A stretch of DNA of 64,000 nt from the NCBI RefSeq assembly GCF_036013915.1, contig NZ_CP107900.1:181316-245315 (forward strand), in the 5' to 3' direction. Both the position numbers and the translations under genes were made by a program. Position 1 is the stretch's first letter. Each line of letters begins with the position of its first letter. Below, piece by piece: positions 34,375 through 43,900 of the stretch. The notes beneath the pieces are model-generated. The model worked only from the letters and a program-made list of their open reading frames with translations, had not been told where the DNA came from and did no database searches. Source of the stretch: Streptomyces sp. NBC_00464. GTDB lineage: Bacteria; Actinomycetota; Actinomycetes; Streptomycetales; Streptomycetaceae.

Positions 34375-35925
34375 ATGAACGCCGAGCCGGCGCGCTTCGA
34401 CGCGCAGAGGGCAGCCGAACAGATCCATGAACACAGCCGCAGCCTGTCTCCGGAACAGCCGCTTCTGCCCGCTCAGCAGTCGGACGCCCGCTACCCGGCC
34501 GCCGACACCACAAGAGTGTTGCCAGATGCGCTGACCGACCGCGGCAACGCGAAGCTGTTCGCCCGTCTCTACTCCGACCAGTTCCGCTACGTGGTCGGCA
34601 TGGGATGGCACTCCTGGAACTGCTACCGATGGAAGCTGACCGGCGGCGAGGAGGCAGCGGTCTGGGCGGCCGGCGACATGGCGGAGAGCTTCGCCGAGAC
34701 CGACCCGAAGGGCCGCTTCAGCAACCGGGAAGTCGCTGCGCACCGCAAGCGCTCGGAGTCCACGGCCGGAGTGAAAGCGATGCTGTTCCAGGCCCAGGCA
34801 GCCCCCGGCATGCGCCTGGACCCGCAGGTCCTGGACGGTGATATCTACGCGCTGTGCACGCCGGGCGGGGTCGTCGACCTGCGTACCGGGAAGCTCAGCG
34901 ACCCGGACCCGCTGAACGACATGCACTCGCGCGCCACCCAGGTCGCCCCCCGGGACATCCCGATCCCGCGGTGGAAGAGGTTCCTCAACGACACCTTCGG
35001 TGAGGACGAGCAGGGACTGGAGACCACCCGCTTCCTGCACCTGCTGCTCGGCTACTCCATCACCGGCGACGTCGGCGCCCAGGTCCTGCCCTTCCTCTAC
35101 GGCACCGGCGCCAACGGCAAGTCGGTCCTGCTGGAGGTGATCACCCAGATTCTGGGTGACTACGCCAATGCCGCGCCGCCGGGCTTCCTGATGGAGAAGG
35201 GGAAGTTCGCCGAGCACAGCACGGAGCTGACGGAACTGCACGGCCGGCGGATCGTGGTGTGCAGTGAGCTGAAGCAGAACGACAAGTTCAATGAGTCCCG
35301 CGTCAAGCTCCTGACCGGCGGCGACAGGATCACTGCCCGCCGTATGCGGCAGGACTTCATGACGTTCCGGCCGACGCACAAGCTGTGGCTGCTGGGCAAT
35401 CACCGTCCCGAAGTCGGCACCGGCGGGCACGCGTTCTGGCGCCGTATCCGTCTCATCCCGTTCGAGCGGACCGTCCCGAACGAGCTGAAGATCGACAACC
35501 TTGCCGCCGAGCTTGTCCAGGACGAGGGCCCGGGGATCCTGCAGTGGCTGATCGAGGGCGCCCGCCTCTACCTGACCACCCGAGACCCGCTGACCGGGCC
35601 GGACTCCGTACGGATGGCGACCGCGGCGTACGAGACGACCGAGGACCACATCGGCCGTTTCCTCACCGAACGCTGCACCCGGTGCGCTGACGGCCGTCCG
35701 AATCCGGACCTGCGTGTCGAGCAGAAGCTGCTGTACGAGGTGTACGGCCGCTGGTGCTCGGAGGAGATGATCCGCCCGTCGACGAGCCGGGCTTTCGCCG
35801 GCCGTATCCGCCAGGAGCTCGGCCTGACCTCACCGGCGGACATGATCAAGAACAACGCGACCAAGCTCTACCCGGGCCTTGCACTCCTTGCTGAGGACTG
35901 TGACGGAGAAGGAGCACCGTCATGA
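34375..35925 (+). CDS. P4-family plasmid/phage primase-helicase
   Basis: The protein has 516 residues from ATG 34375. The N-terminal D5_N-type region reads TDRGNAKLFARLYSDQFRYV and WHSWNCYRWKLTGGEEAAVW. The SF3 helicase core has Walker A YGTGANGKSVLLEVI (about 242-256), RRIVVCSELKQND (about 290-302) and THKLWLLGNHRPEV (sensor region, about 336-350). A DNA-binding winged-helix tail follows (RAFAGRIRQELGLTSPAD). The primase catalytic domain is short or missing, so it may act mainly as the replicative helicase loaded at the iterons. The stop overlaps the next small gene (atga). Confidence 0.88.
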   Translation: MNAEPARFDAQRAAEQIHEHSRSLSPEQPLLPAQQSDARYPAADTTRVLPDALTDRGNAKLFARLYSDQFRYVVGMGWHSWNCYRWKLTGGEEAAVWAAGDMAESFAETDPKGRFSNREVAAHRKRSESTAGVKAMLFQAQAAPGMRLDPQVLDGDIYALCTPGGVVDLRTGKLSDPDPLNDMHSRATQVAPRDIPIPRWKRFLNDTFGEDEQGLETTRFLHLLLGYSITGDVGAQVLPFLYGTGANGKSVLLEVITQILGDYANAAPPGFLMEKGKFAEHSTELTELHGRRIVVCSELKQNDKFNESRVKLLTGGDRITARRMRQDFMTFRPTHKLWLLGNHRPEVGTGGHAFWRRIRLIPFERTVPNELKIDNLAAELVQDEGPGILQWLIEGARLYLTTRDPLTGPDSVRMATAAYETTEDHIGRFLTERCTRCADGRPNPDLRVEQKLLYEVYGRWCSEEMIRPSTSRAFAGRIRQELGLTSPADMIKNNATKLYPGLALLAEDCDGEGAPS

Positions 35926-36077
35926 TGACGACTGGCACACGGTGGCCTGGGGAAGAACGACCGTACGATGGGTGGTGCTTTCGTCAGCAGTTCCGCTCGT
36001 TCCACCGAAGGAGCGACGGAATGAATGCAAGACCTGTCGGCGGGCAGCCGGCCGCAGACAACCAGGAGGCGAAGTGA
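35922..36077 (+). CDS. Very small protein between primase and next gene
   Basis: The protein has 51 residues. Its ATG overlaps the primase stop (atga) and its own TGA overlaps the next GTG (gtga), so it sits between two coupled genes. The sequence is aromatic and basic (TRWPGEERPYDGWCFRQQFR). Conservation of both overlaps suggests it is translated. No family was recognised. Confidence 0.55.
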   Translation: MMTTGTRWPGEERPYDGWCFRQQFRSFHRRSDGMNARPVGGQPAADNQEAK

Positions 36078-36463
36078 GCGCGATCCCACGGGAAGGCGAT
36101 CTCGCCCAGGAAGCCGAAGTCGTCTGGCTGGAGAGCACCGAAGACCTCGACTACGTCCGCCAGGCCCTCGACAAGGTCACCACCCGCCGGGGCAAGCCCC
36201 GCTACGAACGCGACGGCCGGCTCGTCGGCTACACCAACCTCGCTCCCACCGCGCCGCGGCTCCCGGACAGCGGCCTGTTCCCCCGACGCACGTTCTACCT
36301 CCTGCCACACGACCGTCCTAACCGGCCCGACGACCCTGACGGTCCCTACGCGGTCGGCTCGCCCCTCGAAGCCGTTGACCCCCGAACCATCGACGTGGGC
36401 AAGACCGGCGCCAAGACTGCCCGGTCCCAGGCCACCGCGCAGATACAGGCCGCTTCCACCTGA
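36074..36463 (+). CDS. Small hypothetical protein of the replication operon
   Basis: The protein has 129 residues from GTG 36074, with ggagg five bases upstream. It is soluble and charged, with LAQEAEVVWLESTEDLDYVR, QALDKVTTRRGKPRYERDGR and PRLPDSGLFPRRTFYLLPHD. It is the third gene of the primase operon and may be a replication accessory. The longer frame from 35879 is a shadow of the small gene upstream. A hairpin follows the stop. Confidence 0.65.
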   Translation: MSAIPREGDLAQEAEVVWLESTEDLDYVRQALDKVTTRRGKPRYERDGRLVGYTNLAPTAPRLPDSGLFPRRTFYLLPHDRPNRPDDPDGPYAVGSPLEAVDPRTIDVGKTGAKTARSQATAQIQAAST

Positions 36464-36469
36464 GACTGA

Positions 36470-36499
36470 GTGCCGCTTCGGGCTGCCCCGAGGCGGCAC
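36470..36499 (+). terminator. Hairpin ending the replication operon
   Basis: gtgccgcttcggg and ccccgaggcggcac pair with two weak positions around ctg, six bases after the stop codon. Confidence 0.6.
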
Positions 36500-36529
36500 C
36501 CCTGCGTACGTGGCCAGACCGCCGCCGTG

Positions 36530-36967
36530 AAGAAGGTCTTTGCGGCACGTAGTGCATGAGTTTGCCGGGTCGGTCGCGTTCGTAGCGGCGTATGACGTGG
36601 CCGTTGGCCCGGTCGAGATGACTGAGCCGGGCCAGGCCGAAGCGGACCAGCATGCGGTGCACAGTGGAGGGCACCAGGCCCACCAGGTGAGCGATGCGGG
36701 CCGGTCCCCACCGCCGTGTGAGGCGGACCTTGATGATCCGGCGTTCGGTCCGGGTCGGCGTGCGCCGAGGACTGTGGCGGGGCGGCTGGAACGGTCGCTC
36801 ATCCCCGCCTCACCGAGTTTGCGGTATCGCCCGGCCCGCCGCTGGGTTGTGGTCGGCGAGACCTGGAACCGCTCCGCTGCCTGGCGCAGAGCCCATCCGT
36901 CATCCATCACGCAGCGGGCCAGCCGCAGACGTCCGGTCTCGGTCAGAGGTGCATTACGGTGGGGCAT
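36530..36967 (-). pseudogene. IS481-family transposase, N-terminal remnant
   Basis: From 36967 the minus strand reads MPHRNAPLTETGRLRLARCV, RQAAERFQVSPTTTQRRAGR and KLGEAGMSDRSSRP, the helix-turn-helix end of IS481 transposases. After a frameshift near 36750 it continues as MGLVPSTVHRMLVRFGLARL and HLDRANGHVIRRYERDRPGK. The DDE catalytic domain is missing. The inverted pair around 36965-37027 (catgagggcctt / aaggccctcatg) belongs to the IS end region. Bases 37028-37268 hold nothing further that I recognise. Confidence 0.78.
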
Positions 36968-37268
36968 GAGGGCCTTTCGGGCTGGTGTAGACGTCGCAAT
37001 CCACACCGAACCCGGAAGGCCCTCATGCGTTCAAGATCACCAAGCCGAGACCTGCATCACCGTCCACAACCTCCCTGGACAGAACACCTAGGGCCTGCCC
37101 GACCCGCCCGTGAGGGCCCGAGGCCTGTGGACAAGCGGAAAGGCTGGGCAGGTCAGAGGTCATTCCACGCCCGACAACAGAAACACCGACCCGCTCATGC
37201 GAATCCATCACTTGCTAACTGAGCCAGTGGATTCAGGAGGTGTCTCGGGCCATTGTATATTTCGAACT

Positions 37269-37772
37269 TTATGACCCGGCAAACGGAATCGGATCACCTT
37301 CCAAAGGAAGGTGATCGCGGTAGTACTCTGACTCGAGCCAGTCCTCCTTGACGAGCAGAGGCCTCGACATTCGCACGCCATCGACCTCCTGTGAGCGCAG
37401 AAGGACCCCCAGGTCAGTCAAAGCCAGGGAGCCATCGGAGGTGTACAACAAGCAACCTCCGTATTCGGCGGCGTAGTCGAGGAGGAATTGGTGCGTCTGC
37501 TCAGGGTCGTGGCCGGCTAGTGCGAAACCTTCCAATAGGACCTGCGGGCCCATGGCTGCATTCAAAGCAATGCACGCAAGGCTGCCTGCGTCGTAGAACG
37601 CCTGTACCCCGTTGGCGAACTCTTCTTGTTCGTAGGGACCATCCGTCACTTTCTGTGCCTCTGATACTCCGAGCGCTGCGGCGACCTCAGCTGAGGTCAT
37701 CCCGTACCGCAGGGGCCCGATTCCAGCTCCAGGAATGAGCTCCCAGTGCTCCCGGCTTTCGTTTCCACTCAC
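37269..37772 (-). CDS. Candidate immunity protein for the RHS toxin
   Basis: The protein has 167 residues from ATG 37772. It is the first gene downstream of the RHS toxin gene and in the same orientation, the normal place for the cognate immunity gene. The sequence is acidic and soluble: WELIPGAGIGPLRYGMTSAE, VAAALGVSEAQKV, QEEFANGVQAFYDAGSLACI. Its GC content is lower than that of neighbouring genes, like the toxin tip. Function is assigned by position; the fold was not identified with certainty. Confidence 0.68.
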   Translation of the reverse strand: MSGNESREHWELIPGAGIGPLRYGMTSAEVAAALGVSEAQKVTDGPYEQEEFANGVQAFYDAGSLACIALNAAMGPQVLLEGFALAGHDPEQTHQFLLDYAAEYGGCLLYTSDGSLALTDLGVLLRSQEVDGVRMSRPLLVKEDWLESEYYRDHLPLEGDPIPFAGS

Positions 37773-37840
37773 GTAACCCGCCCCTTCGAGTAGCCACCCG
37801 GCTCAGCGACATGCTTGAGACAAGGCAACATAGTGACACT

Positions 37841-37880
37841 CGGAGTGGCCGAGCACCAACTGGGGCGCTCGGCCACTCCG
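37841..37880 (-). terminator. Hairpin between RHS toxin gene and immunity gene
   Basis: A perfect 14-bp stem (cggagtggccgagc at 37841-37854, gctcggccactccg at 37867-37880) with a 12-base loop, 35 bases after the RHS stop codon. It may limit read-through, implying that the immunity gene has its own promoter. Confidence 0.72.
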
Positions 37881-37915
37881 TGATTTCTGTATGGTCAATC
37901 TACGGCATGATTGCC

Positions 37916-40900
37916 CTACCTTCCACCCATTCCCACTTTACCGTTGCCGTAGGTCCACTCATTAAAACCTCCCCGTGCATTCGGCCAGTGTACCGTCAGT
38001 TCTCTCTTGCCCAGAACTCTGTTCAGCACGGCATCGCAACCGAGTGGCTGCCTGCATGGCCCTGCTGGGTTATTGATATAGATCTCGGCTTTTTTGATGT
38101 CGTCCCTGATCATGACCGCAGCAAATTTCTGTTCTGCATCACTAGCGCGAGCTGACGTCGATGCGCCCTTCGTGATGCCCAATTGCTGGAGTCTTCCATT
38201 GAGAATATCTATCAATTTCTTGTCGAGTACCTTATTGCCGCTCTGGACGCTGTAGATGCTTCCCTTGCTGGTAATCCCAAGTCCATTGGTGGGCCCACCC
38301 GCTTTATACACGTTTCGCTTAATTGCGTCCTTCAGGGCTTTCAGCGTTTGTGTAACAGAAAAAGCTTCCTCGCCGGCTCGTGCTCCTGCTAGGAGACGGC
38401 TTGGGCCACCGGGGGTCCAAGGTATGACCTGATCGCTGGGCGTTAGGTAATCGCACCGCCCGTCGACCGTACACATGAGTTGCGGCTCGGGGGGGTCCAT
38501 AAGGAGCGCTGATTTAAAGAGGCGGTAGACGACGCGGGCCACCGGCTGAACGAGCCGGAGTGGAAGGTCCGTGATACCCGGACCTGTGGGTGGCTCGGGC
38601 GACGGTGCTGCTCCAGGACTGGGGCTCGGTGTCGTACCGCTGCTGCTCTGATGGCAGGTGTAGTAGCAGCCGTTCGGGCCGGTACCCCCGATGGGCTTGC
38701 CGAGATCTTTTCGCTGCTTGCCTGTGCGGTTCATGCTGTGGCCGGTGCCGTCATCGAGATACAGGCCAGTGGGGTCGGAGAAGGTGGCAGGGTTGTTGTT
38801 GCTGTACGTGTAGCCGTTCATCTGCTGGGGGTCGGCTACGTCCAGGACCGGGTCGATGGAGATGAAGCGGCCGAGGTCGGCGTCGTATTCGCGTGCGCCG
38901 AGGTGGGTGAGACCGGTGGTCTTGGTGTCGTTGGTGCCGCCCACGAAGCCCTTGGTGCCGGGCCAGGTGGCGGGTGCCGGGCCGCGCTCTCCGCCGAAGG
39001 GAAGGGAGCGTCGCTGGGTGATGGCAAGGTCGGTGGCTTGGATGGCGAGTTCGCCGGTGCCGTGGTGATCGGCGATGGTGAAGGCGAAGGTGCCGTCGTC
39101 GTTGCGGATGGCTGTCTGGCCGCCGCCGAGGTCGAAGTACCGGGTGGCCTTGGCCTTGGTGGCGCCGGTGGGAAGGGTGACTTCGGTGTTCCCCAGGTAC
39201 AGGGTGGTCTCGGTCGGGGTTCGGCCTATGAGCCGGTTGCCGGAGGCGTCGTAGAGGTAGCTGGTGGTCTTGCCGCTCTTGGTGACAGTTTCCAGGTGGC
39301 CCTCGACGTCCCAGGTGAGCGACTGGCCCGGGCGGGTGATGGTGTTCCCGCTCGCGTCGTAGGTGTAGTTGTCGGTGCTGCTTCCGGCAGGGCCCGTGAC
39401 GGTCCGTGAGGTCAGGCGGTGCGCGTGGGGTGAGCCGGGGGTGGGGTAGGAGTAGGTGTCCTTGACGTCCTTTGCCGCGTCACCCGCTATGTCGTGCTGC
39501 GTCTGGGTGGCACGATTGCCGGCCTTGTCGTAGGTGAAGGACTGCCAGTACGGGGCTGGGCCGCCGGTCTTGTCTGCGGCGGGTGTGGCCACGCAGGTGT
39601 CGACGGGCTGGGCCCAGGCTTCGGTGAGACGGCCGAGGTAGTCGTAGGTGAAGCACTGGTTGTCCGTGCCGGTGGTGGTGGCGTCCGATACCGAGCGGAC
39701 GTTTCCTGCTTCGTCGTAGGCGTAAACGGCGTAGCGGTCGGATCCGGACTGGCCCGTTCGATCCACGCGGGAGGTGGCCAGGCGCTGGGTTCCCGGTTCG
39801 TAGGAGTTGGTGACTTCTGTGATTTTGCTTCCGCCACTCAGCCCCATCTGGAACTGCAGAGGCTTGCCGGTGTTGCTGTAGCTGCTGACGCGCGAGGTCA
39901 TGCCCTCCCCATAGACGGTTTCCGGGCGCAGCGTGGCGTTGTCGTAGGTGTAGTTGACGGAGCCGCCTGGCAGTGAACCGGCTGCGGAGTAGGCGAAGGA
40001 AGCGATCAAGCCGGAGGTTTGGAAGGTTGTTCCGGTCTGGTAGGTGCCCTGGAGGGCGCCTTCGACGGCAGGGATGACAACGGCGGTCCGGGTGGGCCGG
40101 TACAGCTCGTCGTACTGGGTGATCTTTGATGTGTAGGGCTGCCCGTTCACATAGCGGGTTGATTCGGCGAGTTGTCCCTTGGCACCTGTGACGGTGTCGT
40201 AGACCTGCTTCGTCCGCAGGGTTCCGGTGGCGGACTTCTCGCGTACCTCGGTCTGGCGGCCGAGGTTGTCGTAGACGTAGGCGAGTCCGGGGACGTCGGT
40301 ACGCGAGCCCTGGACGAACGTCACCTGGCCACGGTCGTCGTACTTCGTGGTCGTGGTGCCCTGGTCCGGGTCAGTCGCCGAATCCTTACGGCCCAGCTGG
40401 TCGTAGGTGTACGTCCAGTTGTTGCCGGCGGGGTCGGTTACCTCGTCCAGTTCATTGCGCGGCGTGTAGTGGTAGAAGGTGCTGTCGTAGGCAGCGGTAG
40501 CGGCACGGGTGTGGAGCTGGCGCAGTTCCGTGGTGTTGCCGCGTGCGTCGCTGAGGGTGGTGGTGGCTGTGCCGCCGACCGGTGGGATGACAGTGACACG
40601 GTCCCCGCCGTAGATGGTCTTGGTGGTGCTGAGGATCTGGCCTTCATCACCGTTGCCGGCCATCTCCTGGGCCTGTACGGCGCGGTTCAGCCCGTCGTAC
40701 GCAACAAGCATCTGGGTTTCGACCGAGAGCGCGTTATTCGGCTCGAAGAGCTCGGTACTGGCCGCGTCGGTGACGTAGTACGGCGCAAAGGCCCGGGTCG
40801 CGAGGCCACGTTCGTCGTAGAAGGTGTCCGTGAGGATGCTGCCGCCATCGGGCCCGGGTTCCTGGGTCTGGCGGCTTCGGAGAAATCCGTCGAACAGTTC

Positions 40901-43900
40901 GTAGGTCGTGATCTGCCCGCCGGTGTTGTTCAGCGACTTGGTTGTGACCGCGACCGCCTTGCCCTCGGCGACCGTGTAAACGAACTCTGCGGTGGGCGTC
41001 GACGTATTGCGGCGATTGGCTGCCCAGACCTTGGTCGTCCGTCCCAGTGCGTCGTACGCGTACTGGGTGACGTTGTTGTTCGTGTCGGTCTGCTTGGCGA
41101 CAAGCCCCCGCGCCGGGTCGATGTCCGTGGTGGTGGTCTGCGCTGTTGTCGCGTCGGAAGCCTGGGCTGGTGGTGTGGTCACCTTCGCCTGAGTAGCGAA
41201 TCCGGTGGCGGGCGTGTACGCGGTCGTGGTGATGCGACCGTCCGTACGGGCGGTCCGGACCGGGGTGCCGTCATCCGTGACCGTCACATTCGCGGTCAGG
41301 TCGGTCACCGTCAGCTGCCGGCCGTAGCTGTCGAACGTGCCCCCGGCTTCGAGATAGGTCGCCTTCGTACCGTCATGGCTCTTCAGGGTGGCGATGGCAG
41401 TCACGTCCCCCTTCGTGGGGACGGCACCGTAGGCGCCACCGTCGTAGACCGAGCGGACGTCGCTCAGGACGTCCTTCTTCCGGTCGACGGACGCGTCACA
41501 GGCCTTTGCGACCGTCTCCACGCGAACCGGCATGCTGAGGATTGCGGTGGCCGCATCGCCAGCGTAGGTGGTACGTGTGCATGTGTTGTCAATCGAGGTG
41601 GAGTCGTCGCCGTAGTCGTCGGCTTCGATCACGCGGCCGGCAACGGTGTCGTGCTTGGTGGCCGTTGCGGTGGTGCGCCACTTGGTGCCTGCACCCGCGT
41701 CCAGCGACGTCCAGGTCTTGCTGCTGGAGATACCGGTGAAGTTGGAGGTGACGGTGCCCCAGTCCCGGACCTTCTTCGCGGTCTGCTGGTACCAGGGACG
41801 GCTGATCGTCTTGCCGAGAACCTTGCCACCGGGCTTGTCGAAGGTCATCGTCTTGTAGCCGAAGCCTGCAACGGCTTCGTGGTCGGTGATGGCTTCGCCT
41901 TCGTCCGCGTCCGGTGTGACGGAGACGGACTTGGTACCTCCAGCAGCGTCCTTCCGGTCGCCGTTCATGCCGCGCAGGAAGTAGCTGTCCTGCTGGGTCT
42001 TCATCTCACCGGTGCCGCCCTGCCCACCGGTCCTGACCCTGACGTGCTCGTAGCCACGCCACTGGGACCAGGTCTTCTCCTTCTCCTTGGTCAGCCCGTC
42101 GTCATCGTCGTAATGCCAAGCGGCATCGCCGATGTAGTCGTACTGCGTGACTTGGTCAGGCGACTTCCCTGTACGGTCCGTTTTGGTCACCGATGTGGTG
42201 ACGTACTTGTTGAACCACTGAAGGTTCGCGCCATCGGTGCTGTCACCGCCGATGTACTGCGGGAAGCACCGAGTGGTGTTCGTCTCGGGGGTCGGCAGAC
42301 CACTCCAGTTGCACGTCGGCTCGGAGTAGTTGGCACTGACCTTGCCGCCCGACTCATCGGAGATCGTGAAGAGGCGATCCTTGATGAAGGGGGCGTAGCC
42401 GTCCCCAGTCTTGTCGAGGCGGTTCGCAAGCTGTGTATAGGTGAACGTGGTCTTCGGCAGCTTGATGGTCGGCGTTGCCGATTCACCGGTGTGCTGAATG
42501 CTGTCCAGCAGCAGCTGGTAGTCGACATCCGCCTTACCCCAGTGGTGTTCGAACGCCCAGGAGTCGACCTTGCCGGGGGTCCCGTCGGCCTTGAGCACCT
42601 GAGTCCTGATGCCGGTCAGCCGCTTGCGGGTCCAGAAGGACGGGGAGAGCCGGCCGCTGTCGCAGCTGCTGGCAGCCTTGCAGTTCAGGTCCCAAGGCGT
42701 GTCGTACCAGTAGCTGGACTTTGAGTCGATCGTGTCTTCTTCGCAGGTCACGCCGGTCTGTGGAAGGCAGCGCTCTGCGTTGTCGAAGATAACCTGGGCC
42801 AGCGGCTTGGCGTAGGTGTCGTTGGACCGCAGGCCGTAATTGATGTTCTTGAGGTACCCACCGCGGACGTACGTGGTGTCGTCATCGGCCTTCAGATTGC
42901 GGCCGTAGGAGTTTTGCTCCTTGCCGTACTGGTAGGTCATGGTGTTGCCGTGGGCGTCGATGACCAGGTCGAGGTTCCACCGCCATGCCTGCTGGCACCA
43001 GGACTCGGCGAAGGTTGCGCCGTGGCACTTCTCGTCGGTGTTGTTCCCGAAAACTGGGACGGTCCACGTTGAGTCTGTGGCCGCCTTGCCCGCAGCCCAT
43101 CCCGGGGGATGGTTGTAGCCGAAGTAGTAGCGGGTTCCATCCGGCGTGGTCAGTCGCCAGTACTCGCCGTCGTTGTCGCCGTTCTCCTTCTTGGTGTCGA
43201 AGAGACGGACGATCTTCGTACCGTCATCGTTCTTGAACCTGAAGGCGTTGGCACCGTCCGGTACAAGCTCGCCACCTGAGCCGTTGAACGAGATGAACGC
43301 GTTGTCGTAGGACCAGCACAGGTCGCCGGGCTTGCTGCCGTCAGCGTTCTTCACACCGTCGTCCGCGCACGGCTTGTAGCGGCGCTCGATGGACCCGGAC
43401 GACAGGTCGAAACCGTCTCCGACCCAGGAACCCTGGTTGTTCGTCCCGCCGGTACGCCCGTCGATGGCGCCCGAGGAGTAGGAAAGGCCGACGCTCGGCT
43501 TCATGCCGCCCGGTACATCGGGAACCTGGAAGTCGTAGGACCAGTTGAAGTCACCGGAGTTGAGGCTGGTGCTCCATGTCGAGGAGGGCGAGAGAGAGGT
43601 GGCCTTGTAGTCGCCCTTGTCTCCCTCTGTTGTTGCCGTGGCTGCCAGGACCGTGGGTGCGACTGTCTGGAGTGCGACGGCGCTGGCGGTCAGCGTCTGC
43701 TGAGCGCTGTCGCGGACTGCGGCGACCGGCTTGGCGACACGGCACTTCTCCTGCTCAGGTGTTGTCAGTGCGCAGGAAGGCAGCTCAACCAGGTGCATGC
43801 GGGAGGCATACGAGCCGCCGAAGGACTGGGCGAAGGAGGAGTAGTCGACGGAGACATCGACCGGTGTTTCGCCCTTGCCGGCTGAGGCAGGAACCTTCGG

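Noticed and set aside
34210..35649. 479-codon open frame on the minus strand
   Set aside because: Antisense to the P4-type primase, whose motifs are unambiguous.
40172..42724. 850-codon open frame on the plus strand inside the RHS gene
   Set aside because: Shadow of the RHS gene on the opposite strand; no domain, start signal or codon bias of its own.
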